Assembly: GCF_900101745.1 (NCBI RefSeq)
Contig: NZ_FNAD01000018.1
Span: 79,906-143,905 of the forward strand
Source: Glycomyces harbinensis
GTDB lineage: Bacteria; Actinomycetota; Actinomycetes; Mycobacteriales; Micromonosporaceae
DNA length: 64,000 nt
Reading direction: 5' to 3'
Below the pieces are notes generated by a model that saw only the letters and a program-made list of their open reading frames with translations, had not been told where the DNA came from and did not search any database. Within the stretch, counting starts at the first letter, position 1, and each line of letters begins with the position of its first letter. The translations under genes were made by a program, and so were the position numbers. This document shows positions 50,903 through 59,400 of the stretch, piece after piece.

Positions 50903-50919
50903 CGGAAGAACATCTTCCG
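50903..50919. promoter_or_regulatory. TetR operator copy 1
   Basis: CGGAAGA-ACA-TCTTCCG, perfect seven-base arms, 18 bases upstream of the NmrA-like gene start. Confidence 0.65.
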
Positions 50920-50942
50920 GTTGTCGGCGACGCTAGCATAAG

Positions 50943-50972
50943 CGGAAGAAGATCGTCCAGTATCATCGAGGC
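50943..50972. promoter_or_regulatory. TetR operator copy 2 and leaderless -10 box
   Basis: CGGAAGAAGATCGTCCA (50943-50959) repeats copy 1 with a degenerate right arm, 40 bases away. TATCAT (50961-50966) lies six bases before the TetR ATG. The operator thus covers the upstream side of the TetR promoter, giving self-repression. Confidence 0.55.
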
Positions 50973-51569
50973 ATGGACACCACGCCGCGATTGCGCGCCG
51001 ACGCCAGGCGCAACCGCGAACGCCTCCTCGCCGCGGCCGCCGAACTCATCACCGAACGCGGCCCCGACGTGCCGATGGAGGAGATCGCCCAGCACGCGGG
51101 CGTCGGCGTCGGCACCCTCTACCGGCGCTTCCCCGACCGCCACACGCTGGTGCGCGACGTCGCCGCCGAGATGTTCCGGCGCGGCATCGCCATCGCCGAG
51201 TCCGAGGAGGAGGCCGCGAGCGGGTGGGAGGGACTCGTGCGCCTCGTCCACTACTGCGGCGAACCCGAACTCGGGGCCCTCTCGGCCGCGCTGCGCCCCT
51301 GGCTCGCCGAGCACCGCGACCGCGACCCCGAACTGAGCGGGCTCACCAAGACCTGGCTGGCCCGCTTCGAGGCCGCCGTGAGGCTGGCCCAGGACGAGGG
51401 CGCGATGCGCACCGACGTCACCGGCGCCGACCTGCTGCGGTTCATCAGCCTCGTCACCTGCCGCATGCCCGAGCTGCCCGCCGCGGCCAACCACGAGGCG
51501 AGCGCCCGCTACCTCGGCATCGTCATCGACGGGCTCCGCCGTCGGCCCCTCAGCGAGGCGAGGCCCTGA
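50973..51569 (+). CDS. TetR-family transcriptional regulator
   Basis: 198 residues. The helix-turn-helix (about 10-58) reads ARRNRERLLAAAAELITERG, MEEIAQHAGVGVGTLYRRFP and HTLVRDV, typical of TetR. The remaining helical domain is the ligand and dimer part. The mRNA is probably leaderless (see the -10 box). It should repress itself and the divergent NmrA-like reductase by binding the CGGAAGA repeats. The inducer is unknown. Confidence 0.92.
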   Translation: MDTTPRLRADARRNRERLLAAAAELITERGPDVPMEEIAQHAGVGVGTLYRRFPDRHTLVRDVAAEMFRRGIAIAESEEEAASGWEGLVRLVHYCGEPELGALSAALRPWLAEHRDRDPELSGLTKTWLARFEAAVRLAQDEGAMRTDVTGADLLRFISLVTCRMPELPAAANHEASARYLGIVIDGLRRRPLSEARP

Positions 51570-51828
51570 CGACCTCCGCGAGGGTGATGCGGGTCTGCGA
51601 CGGTTCGCTCCAGCGAGGGTCCGAGATGTCGAGGTACTGGGTCTCTCCCACCCGCAGGACGGTGCCCTGCTTGTACGGGACGTAGACGTTCGGCTCCAGA
51701 CCGTCGACCACGCGCGCCAGGACGACGAGACCCGTCGCCCGGTCGAACGGCCCGTACTGCGAGATCTTGGCGCCGTACCCGGTCGAGGACAGCCCCTTCT
51801 CGACGACGATGTGGTACTGCTCGGTCAC
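51550..51828 (-). CDS. Small hypothetical protein
   Basis: 92 residues, not recognised. Mostly beta-strand-like (YHIVVEKGLSSTGYGAKISQ, then GTVLRVGETQYLDISD). GTG 51828 has AGGGAAG six bases upstream. Its end overlaps the convergent TetR gene by 20 bases. Soluble, no signal peptide. Confidence 0.55.
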   Translation of the reverse strand: MTEQYHIVVEKGLSSTGYGAKISQYGPFDRATGLVVLARVVDGLEPNVYVPYKQGTVLRVGETQYLDISDPRWSEPSQTRITLAEVVRASPR

Positions 51829-51854
51829 GTCGGCTTCCCTTCTCTCCGTCCAAA

Positions 51855-51898
51855 GGAGCGAACGCGGCGCCGGACGCCTCCGGCGCCGCGTTCGCTCC
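51855..51898 (-). terminator. 20-bp perfect hairpin after the GH74 gene
   Basis: GGAGCGAACGCGGCGCCGGA (51855-51874), CGCC loop, exact complement at 51879-51898, 21 bases beyond the GH74 stop. Confidence 0.7.
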
Positions 51899-51919
51899 CC
51901 ATAGGACTTCCGCGGACCG

Positions 51920-54298
51920 TCAGTCCTCGATGTCGCCGCAGATCAGGCCGCGGCCGTTGGTCGCGATGTAGACCCTGCCATAGACCTGCGGGTCGCCCGA
52001 GATCGCCTTGCCGGTCCACGCCCACTGATGGGCGTCGTCGTTGACGCGGTCCCAGGTCCTGCCCTCGTCGGTCGAACGCCAGATGCCGCGCTGCCCGTCG
52101 GCCTTCGCCGAGGTGTAGATCGCCGGGTAGCCGTGGCGCCCGCGGGCCTTGCCGAAGCCGACCGCGTCCGCTTCGTCGAAGTCGCGCACGCGCTTCCACT
52201 TCCGGCCGCCGTCCGTGCTGCGCCACATGCCGTACGCCGCATCGGCCTTGCCTCCGGCCAGCCACAGGTGCCCGCGCCTGCCGGGCACCGCCCGGAGGTC
52301 CACCGGTCCCTCGGCGGGCAGGCCCGTCGCGCCGGTCGCGGTGAACGCCAGGCCGCCGTTCGCGCTCGCGTAGACCGTCCCGGCCGCGAAGGCGTACAGG
52401 CGGTTCGGGTCGGTGCGGTCGGCGCGCACGAGTGCCCCGGCCGGGAGTCCGTCCACAGGGGTCCACGTCTGGCCGAGGTCGGTGCTGAACACCGGCGCGG
52501 TCGACCCGTCGCCGGGGGACCAGACGATGACCGACCCGTCGGCGCCGACGGCGACGGTGCCGCCGTTGGCGCCGCCCGCGACGCCGTCGAGGCGCGTGGT
52601 CGTCAGCCAGGTCGCGCCGCGGTCGGTCGAGACGCCCACGTGCCCGGCGGTCTCGCCTTCGACGTCGCCGGTGCCCACGACGACGTCCGGCTCCAGCGCG
52701 GCGAAGTCCACGCCGCGGCCCGAAGTCCAGTTGGGATGGCGGATCTGCGTGCCCACCCGGTCCACGTCGGTGTGCACGAACCCGCCGAGGTCGCCCGTGG
52801 CGGACACCAGGGTCCCGCCGATCGCGGCGATGTCCTGCACGGCGGTCTCCTCCAGCCCCTCGACGCGGACGGCCACGGTGAACGGCTCGATCGGCAGCGC
52901 GATCTGGTGCCCGGCCGCGTCGTCCCAGCCGACGAGCGCGCCCTGCGCGTCCCATTCGGTCAACCGCTCGGTGCCCCAGATGGTCGCGCCGGTGCCCCAC
53001 ATGATCCGGTCCGAGTCGTGGGGGTCGATCGCGAGCGCGTCGATCATCCACCCGTGCTTGACCGCGTACGCGGGACCGTCGTCGGCGCCGCCGAAGCTCA
53101 GCCACTCGCTTCCGGTGCTGTCCATGGTGAACCGGTCGGTGCGTTCGGGCGGCCACGACCAGTTCGCGTCCCACACGTAGTCCCAGCTGGTCTGCCAGGT
53201 CGCGCCGGAGTCGGTGGAGCGGTAGACGATCTCGTCGGGCCACCAGTTGTTCTGCGTGGCGGCCATGAGGGTTCCGGGGCGCCGGCGGTCGACGGTGAGG
53301 CCGCCGAAGCCGGGGATGGCGCCGATCGGGTTGTAGGCCGGCGTGACGTCGGTCCACTCGCCGGTGGCGAGCGACAATCGCTGGATCGAGCCGCCGCGCC
53401 CGGATGCGGGGGCGCCGTTGTAGGGCCCGGGGTCCCAGCCCGTGACGATGAACAGGTGGCCGTTCTCGTGGTCGAACGCGGCCTGCTTGGGGATGGTGCG
53501 GTTGCCGTCGGCGGTGCCGAGGGCCGCGGCCGCGCCGGGGACGGGCTGCCAGGTCGCGCCGCGGTCGGCGGAGACGTAGAGCGGGTCGTCGGGGTCGGCG
53601 ACCCCGACGAAGACCCGGCCGTCCTGGTCGAAGTCGATCCAGATGACGCCCTGGTTGTCGTCGGAGTACTCGCCGCTCGGGTCCTGCACGAAGTTCCCGG
53701 CGTTGGGGAAGGCCTCCGCGCGGGACCAGTTGCGGCCGTGGTCTTGCGAACGCCACAGGCCGTTGCCGTTGGGGGTGCCGAGGTACACCTGGGCGTTGTC
53801 GTGCGGGTCGACGGCCAGGCGCTCGCCCATGCCGCGGCCGGGCATGTTGCCGCCCTGCTTGAACGGCAGTTCGGCCGCCTCCCAGGTCTCGCCGCGGTCC
53901 TCGGAGCGGATCACGGCGCCGTTGGCGGGGTCCCAGTCGTTGGTGTAGGTGCCGACGGCCGCGTAGACGCGGTGCGGCTCGACGGGGTCGGTGGCGACCG
54001 AGACGACCCCGGTCCAGCCCCAGTCGTCCCAGCCGACCCAGTCGAGCAGCGGCTTCCAGGTCTGGGTCGGCTCCTGCCAGCGGTACAGGCCGCCGATGTC
54101 GGTGCGGGCGTAGATGAGATCGGCCTCGGTCTCGTTGAAGACGATGCCGGGGACGTAGCCGCCGCCGTTGACCACGGCGTTGCGCCACGTGTACGCGTCT
54201 TCGCAGTGGCCGCGGGTCTTGGCGTGGGCGGCCGACGGTACGGCCGCGGCCGCCACCGCGGCGGCGCCGAGCGAAGCGGTGAAAGTGCGTCGTCGCAC
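51920..54298 (-). CDS. Secreted GH74 xyloglucanase
   Basis: 792 residues. A twin-arginine-type signal (RRRTFTASLGAAAVAAAAVP, cleavage near AAHA at 26) precedes a double seven-bladed propeller of glycoside hydrolase family 74. These endo-enzymes cut the glucan backbone of xyloglucan. The two catalytic aspartates are D67 in RTDIGGLYRW and D489 in VQDIAAIGG, the positions expected on opposite propellers. Many Asp-box-like repeats are present (STDSGATWQ, STDRGATW, STDGGRKW, STDEGRTW). No CBM is attached. AAGGAGC precedes the ATG. It is divergent from a GH3 gene, with which it likely forms a plant-wall degradation pair. Confidence 0.92.
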   Translation of the reverse strand: MRRRTFTASLGAAAVAAAAVPSAAHAKTRGHCEDAYTWRNAVVNGGGYVPGIVFNETEADLIYARTDIGGLYRWQEPTQTWKPLLDWVGWDDWGWTGVVSVATDPVEPHRVYAAVGTYTNDWDPANGAVIRSEDRGETWEAAELPFKQGGNMPGRGMGERLAVDPHDNAQVYLGTPNGNGLWRSQDHGRNWSRAEAFPNAGNFVQDPSGEYSDDNQGVIWIDFDQDGRVFVGVADPDDPLYVSADRGATWQPVPGAAAALGTADGNRTIPKQAAFDHENGHLFIVTGWDPGPYNGAPASGRGGSIQRLSLATGEWTDVTPAYNPIGAIPGFGGLTVDRRRPGTLMAATQNNWWPDEIVYRSTDSGATWQTSWDYVWDANWSWPPERTDRFTMDSTGSEWLSFGGADDGPAYAVKHGWMIDALAIDPHDSDRIMWGTGATIWGTERLTEWDAQGALVGWDDAAGHQIALPIEPFTVAVRVEGLEETAVQDIAAIGGTLVSATGDLGGFVHTDVDRVGTQIRHPNWTSGRGVDFAALEPDVVVGTGDVEGETAGHVGVSTDRGATWLTTTRLDGVAGGANGGTVAVGADGSVIVWSPGDGSTAPVFSTDLGQTWTPVDGLPAGALVRADRTDPNRLYAFAAGTVYASANGGLAFTATGATGLPAEGPVDLRAVPGRRGHLWLAGGKADAAYGMWRSTDGGRKWKRVRDFDEADAVGFGKARGRHGYPAIYTSAKADGQRGIWRSTDEGRTWDRVNDDAHQWAWTGKAISGDPQVYGRVYIATNGRGLICGDIED

Positions 54299-54358
54299 GG
54301 TTGCTCCTTGAGGTCCGGAGGAATGGAGGGGTCGATTCGAAGGACGTCGATGGGGTTA

Positions 54359-54373
54359 GTTGGGAGGCCCAAC
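54359..54373. promoter_or_regulatory. Inverted repeat in the GH74/GH3 divergent region
   Basis: GTTGGG-AGG-CCCAAC, perfect six-base arms, 61 bases upstream of the GH74 start. A half-like GGTTGGGCCCC occurs at 54455-54465 on the GH3 side. It does not match the CebR-like or TTTGC sites, so a different regulator is expected. Confidence 0.45.
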
Positions 54374-54501
54374 ATAACAGGCGATGGTCACGGCGGGCAA
54401 CCATCCGAACGCCCGCCATGGACGCGGTGGGCCTTTTCCGTTAGGGTGAACCGAGGTTGGGCCCCGTCACTGTCCGCGCACCCCTGCTAGGAGCCAGCCC
54501 C

Positions 54502-56397
54502 ATGGGCGCAAGCCTGCCCGCACTCCTCCGCCGCCCCGCGATCCTGTGGTCCGCCCTCGCTGCGGCGCTCATCGCCGCCGTCGCCGCAGTCCTCCTCGTC
54601 ATCCCCGACGACTCCGGGGACCCGGACTATCTCGACGCCTCGCTCCCGATCGACGAGCGCGTCGACGACCTCTTGGGCCGCATGACGATCGAGGAGAAGG
54701 TCGGCCAGATGACGCAGGCCGCGGTCGGCGCGGTCGACCCGTATCCCGGCGACATCGCCGAACTCGGCATCGGGTCGCTGCTCAACGGCGGCTCCGACGC
54801 GCTGCGGTCCACGCCCGAGGAATGGGCCGCGATGATCGACGGCTACCAGCGCCGGGCCCTCGACTCGCGCCTGGGCATCCCGCTCATGTACGGCATCGAC
54901 GCCGTCCACGGCAATCCCGCGGTCCCCGGCGCGACCGTCTTCCCGCACAACATCGGGCTCGGCGCCGCGCACGACCCCGACCTCGCGGGCCGGGCCGCGG
55001 CGGTCACCGCCGCGGAGACCCGCGCCGCGGGCATCCACTGGACCTTCGCGCCCTGCGTGTGCGTCGCGCGCGACAGCCGCTGGGGCCGCACCTACGAGTC
55101 CTACGGCGAGGACCCCGGCCCGGCCTTCGAGTACGCCGGCCCCGTCGTCCAGGGTTTCCAAGGGGAGGACCTGGCCGCGAACACCAGCGTCCTGGCCACC
55201 GCCAAGCACTTCGTCGGCGACGGCGGCACCGCCTACGGCACCTCCACCACCGAGGAGTACCTGCTCGACCAGGGCGTCACCACCCTCACCGAGGAGGAAC
55301 TGCGCTCGATCCACCTGGCGCCCTTCGAAGCCGCGATCGACGCCGGGGTCGGCTCGGTCATGGTCTCCTACTCCTCCACCGACCTCGGCGACGGCCCGCT
55401 GAAGGCGCACGCCGACGAGTACCTGCTCACCGATGTCCTCAAGGGAGAACTCGGCTTCGACGGCTTCGTGGTCTCCGACTGGCAGGGCGTCGACCAGATC
55501 AGCGCCGACTACGCCGAGTCGGTGCGCACCGCGATCAACGCCGGCATCGACATGGTCATGGTGCCCTTCGAATACCAGGACTTCATCACGACGCTCCTGA
55601 CCGAAGTGGACGAAGGACGCGTCAGCGAGGACCGCATCGACGACGCCGTCTCGCGCATCCTCACCCAGAAGTTCGCCCTCGGCCTGTTCGAGCACCCCCT
55701 CGCCGACACCGCCGGCGCGGGCGACGTCGGCTCCCCGGAGCACCGCGAGGTCGCCCGCGAGGCCGCCGCCGCGTCGCAGGTGCTGCTGCGCAACGACGGC
55801 GACCTCCTGCCGCTGTCCGGCGACGAGTCGATCTACGTCGCCGGGTCCGGCGCCGACGCCCTCGGCCGCCAGCTGGGCGGCTGGTCGGGCTCCTGGCAGG
55901 GCTCCGTCGAGGCGGTCAACGAGGGCACCACGATCCTCGCCGGCATCGAGGAGGTCGCCCCCGACGCCGCCGTCACCTACAGTGAGAGGGCGACCGAACC
56001 GGTCGAAGGCGCCGACGTCGGCATCGTCGTGGTGGCCGAGGACCCCTACGCCGAGGGCGTCGGCGACGCCGGAGCGGGCGAGCACGACATGCTCGTCTCC
56101 GAAGAGGACGCGGCCGCGATCGAGACGGTCTGCGGCGCCGTGGACTGCGCGGTCATCGTCGTCTCGGGGCGACCGATCGAGATCGAACCGCATCTGACCG
56201 AAGTGGACGCGCTGGTGGCCGCCTGGCTCCCCGGCAGTGAAGGCACCGGCGTGGCCGACCCGCTCTTCGGCCTGACCCCGTACGACGGCAGGCTCCCGGT
56301 CAGCTGGCCCCGGCTCGTGGCGGACGAGCCCTTGAACGTGGGGGACGAGGGCTACGACCCGTTGTTCCCGTACGGTTTCGGGCTCCAGACCGCATAG
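54502..56397 (+). CDS. GH3 beta-glucosidase, exported or membrane-anchored
   Basis: 631 residues. A hydrophobic segment at about 14-34 serves as signal or anchor; no lipobox. The GH3 N-terminal barrel (about 45-390) includes MTIEEKVGQM, the sugar-binding KHFVGDG (235-241), and the nucleophile D326 in GFVVSDWQGV. The C-terminal alpha/beta sandwich (about 420-631) follows; the acid/base is expected there, in the region YAEGVGDAGAGEHDM. No fibronectin-III tail, so it resembles short ExoP/barley ExoI-type glucan exo-hydrolases. AGGAG lies eight bases before ATG 54502. It likely trims oligosaccharides released by the GH74 enzyme. Confidence 0.9.
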   Translation: MGASLPALLRRPAILWSALAAALIAAVAAVLLVIPDDSGDPDYLDASLPIDERVDDLLGRMTIEEKVGQMTQAAVGAVDPYPGDIAELGIGSLLNGGSDALRSTPEEWAAMIDGYQRRALDSRLGIPLMYGIDAVHGNPAVPGATVFPHNIGLGAAHDPDLAGRAAAVTAAETRAAGIHWTFAPCVCVARDSRWGRTYESYGEDPGPAFEYAGPVVQGFQGEDLAANTSVLATAKHFVGDGGTAYGTSTTEEYLLDQGVTTLTEEELRSIHLAPFEAAIDAGVGSVMVSYSSTDLGDGPLKAHADEYLLTDVLKGELGFDGFVVSDWQGVDQISADYAESVRTAINAGIDMVMVPFEYQDFITTLLTEVDEGRVSEDRIDDAVSRILTQKFALGLFEHPLADTAGAGDVGSPEHREVAREAAAASQVLLRNDGDLLPLSGDESIYVAGSGADALGRQLGGWSGSWQGSVEAVNEGTTILAGIEEVAPDAAVTYSERATEPVEGADVGIVVVAEDPYAEGVGDAGAGEHDMLVSEEDAAAIETVCGAVDCAVIVVSGRPIEIEPHLTEVDALVAAWLPGSEGTGVADPLFGLTPYDGRLPVSWPRLVADEPLNVGDEGYDPLFPYGFGLQTA

Positions 56398-56444
56398 CGG
56401 GGAGTCGGCGAACCCCTCCGGGCGTTCGCCGACATGCCGCTATG
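56393..56444. terminator. Two-stage bidirectional hairpin between GH3 and the NACHT gene
   Basis: Outer arms CATAGCGG (56393-56400) and CCGCTATG (56437-56444) enclose inner arms GTCGGCGAAC (56404-56413) and GTTCGCCGAC (56424-56433). It overlaps both stop codons of the convergent genes and so can end both transcripts. Confidence 0.65.
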
Positions 56445-59400
56445 GCCCGACGGCCCCGTCCGGGTCGAGCGGACCCGGACGGGCGGCACGAGCCGCCTCG
56501 ATCGCCTTCATCCGGCTCATGGCCCGGTACCCGAGTCTCGGGTTCAGATCCGTGAGGGTCGCGGCTGTTCGACGCAGCAGGTCGACCGAGTCCTGCGGCA
56601 GCCCCGCGTATGCGGCGGCCAAGGACTCGCGCAGTGCGAGATCCCGGTCGGCCAAGGCGATGTCGACCCAGCAGCGGACCGTCTCGTCCGCCTCCGACCT
56701 GACGGCCGCCAAGGCCGCCATGCCCTCCCGCTTGCGCTCGAAGCTCTGCGCCCAGGCCGCGATCGTCCGGGCGACGCCGCCGATGGACGGGTCGACGGCG
56801 AACGCCCTGTAGCGTTCGGCCCCTTCCTGGTCGCCGTCGTCGGCGAGCAGGCCGGCGGCCGCGACGCGGTACATGTCGTCGGTCGAGGTGTCCGCAGCGG
56901 TCGCGCGCAGCAGTGCGACTCCGGTCGGACGGTCGTATCCGAGCAGGGCCTCCAAGGCGATCAACCGCGCGGCCTCTCCGAGATCCCCTTCCTCGGCGAA
57001 ACGTCGCAGGAGTGCGGCTTCGCCGGATCGCTCGTACCGGGCCAGCCCCGTCATCGCATACGCGCGCACCATGTCGGGCAGATCCCGGTCGTGCGCGAGC
57101 GCGGCGAGCAGGTTCCTGCCGCGGTCCCGGTCGAACCGTGCCAGCTCCTCGGCAGCCAACGCCGTGAGCAGCATCGGCTCCCCCTGATGCTCGGTGAGGG
57201 CGCGCAGGTGTCGCAACGCCACCGGTCGGTCGTGCCGCGCCAGCCTCCGGAGCGCCTCGGCGCGCGCGTGGCCGTTGAAGGCCGCGTCGGTGCCGAACGC
57301 CTCCAGCAGCCGAAGGGCCGCATCCCGGTCGAACTCCATGAGATCGTCCGCGGCCTCCACCCTCGCCGCATCGTCGAACCCGGTGTCCTGCGCGTGCGCC
57401 CGCAGCAGCCGCACCCCCGCCTCCTCGTCCCGCAGGGCGAGCCAGTAGGCGGCCGACTCCGCGGCGGACTCCGGCAGCGACCGGTCGGCCGCGAAGGCGC
57501 GGAGCATGGGCAGCCCGGTCTCCGGTTCCAGCGCCGAGGACCGCAACAGCGCTCGGGCCCGAACGGACTCGGTGAAGCCGGGGTCCGAGGCGAGGCGGCG
57601 TTCGATCGCGAGACCCGCCTCGCGATCGTGGTCGGTCAGGAGGATCGCCGCGCTGAAGCGGTCCTCGTCGGTCAAGGAGGTGTCAGCGGACAGCGACGCG
57701 AGGAGGCGGACGCCGTCGTCTCGGCTGAGCGCGACGAGCCGCTGCGCCGCTTCGACCCGAGCCGAGCCCTCCCGCAGGCCGTCCGCGGCGAGGTCGCGCA
57801 GCGGCGCCGGGTCGGTCTTGCCGTCGGATTCGATCCAGTACGCGAGCGCATGGGCACGGTCGCGATCGCGCAGCCGCGGATCGCCCGCCAACCGCCGCAG
57901 GACGACCACCCGCCCCGGCCGAGTGTAGGAGACCAAGGTCGCGGCGGCGTTCACACGGGCGGCGCCTGCGGCGGCCGGATCCTCGGCGATGCGACGCAGA
58001 GTGCCCAACTCGGACCGGTCGCTGTTGTCGATCAGGTTCTGGCACAAGATGACCCGCTGCACGTCGGACAGCTCCGGCTCGGCCGCGATCGCGGTGAGCA
58101 GTTGACGTCCTGCCACCGGAGTCCGTGCGTTGACGCAGGCCGCGGCCTCGATGCGCGCATCCACGTCGTTGCCGATGTCAAGGGCGAGTTCACGCAGTGC
58201 CGCGAGCCACTTGGGCTGGTCGAAGTCGACCAGGTCCTCCATGGCGCCGACCCGCAGTTTCAGTGCGACCGTCGTCATCGAGGCGAACCGTTCGAGCAGG
58301 TCCCGGCCGGTCATCGGATCGGCTTGGAGCACCCACCGGGCGGCGGCCAGCCTCGAGGAGTCGTCCTTGCTCCTGTCCTCCGCGTGCGCGAGCATCGCCG
58401 AGGTGTCGGACCGATCCTCGGATCGGGCGAGCCAATGCACCGCGTTCACCTGCGTGCTGTGCGCGAACACCTGATCCGCGGCGAAGCGCCGAAGCAGGTC
58501 GATGCCCGCCTCCCGATCGAACCCCACCAGATGCACTGCCGCGGTGACCCGTTCCCGCTCCCCGAACGAGGAGTCGTTCGCGAAGCGGCGCAGCAGATCG
58601 ACGCCTTCGGGGTCGTGCAGGTTCGCCAGGCACAGGCTCATCGTGACCCGGGAATCCTCATCGAAGTAGCGGTCGTTCGCGAACTGCTTGGCCAGGCGCG
58701 CCCCTCTGGCGCGGTCGTGCTCGGCCAATTGCACCACCGCGTCGGCACGGGCCTCGGGGATCTGCGCCGCGTCGCCGGCGAGCCTGCGCAGCAACCGCAC
58801 CGCTTGAGCGGGCCGATGACCCGCGAGCCACTTCATGGCCTCGACGCGAAGCCGGGCGCCGAGGGACTCCTCGCTCGCGAACTGGAGCAGCAGACGCAGG
58901 CCCGACTCGCGCTCGTGTTCCACCAGGTCGTCGGCGGCGCTCGCGCGCACGAAGAGATTGCAGCGGTCCTCGGTCGCGAACCGCCGCAGGAGGTCGACGC
59001 CCCGCGCATCCTGGCGCGCCACGATGCGGGCCACGGCCAGCAGCGTCCAGTCGGCGATCCGACGCTCCTCCACCATCGACACGAGCAGGTCGCGAGCCGA
59101 CTCGATCGGCGCCAGCGCCTCCAGGAGCGTCCACCACGCGGCCGTCGGCACGGCCGGCAAGGCGCGCAGGCACCCCGCCACGAGCCGGTCGCGCTGCGCC
59201 TCGTCGATGCGGCCCGTCTCCGGATCCACGCACAGCCCCTCGGCCGCGATCCATCCGGCCGACTGCGGAAAGCGCCCTTCCGCGTCGAGGAGGTCGATGA
59301 GGTCCCGCCGCCGTCCAGGGTCCTTCTGCGCCAGCGCGAACACCGCGCCGATGCGGCGGTCGGGGTCCCTCAACAGCTCGTCCCAGGCCTCCGGGTCGTC

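Noticed and set aside
56725..59001. Regular ~99-base periodicity that might be taken for a DNA repeat or CRISPR-like array
   Set aside because: The DNA units are strongly diverged and lie in frame in one open reading frame. The repeat is at protein level (33 residues).
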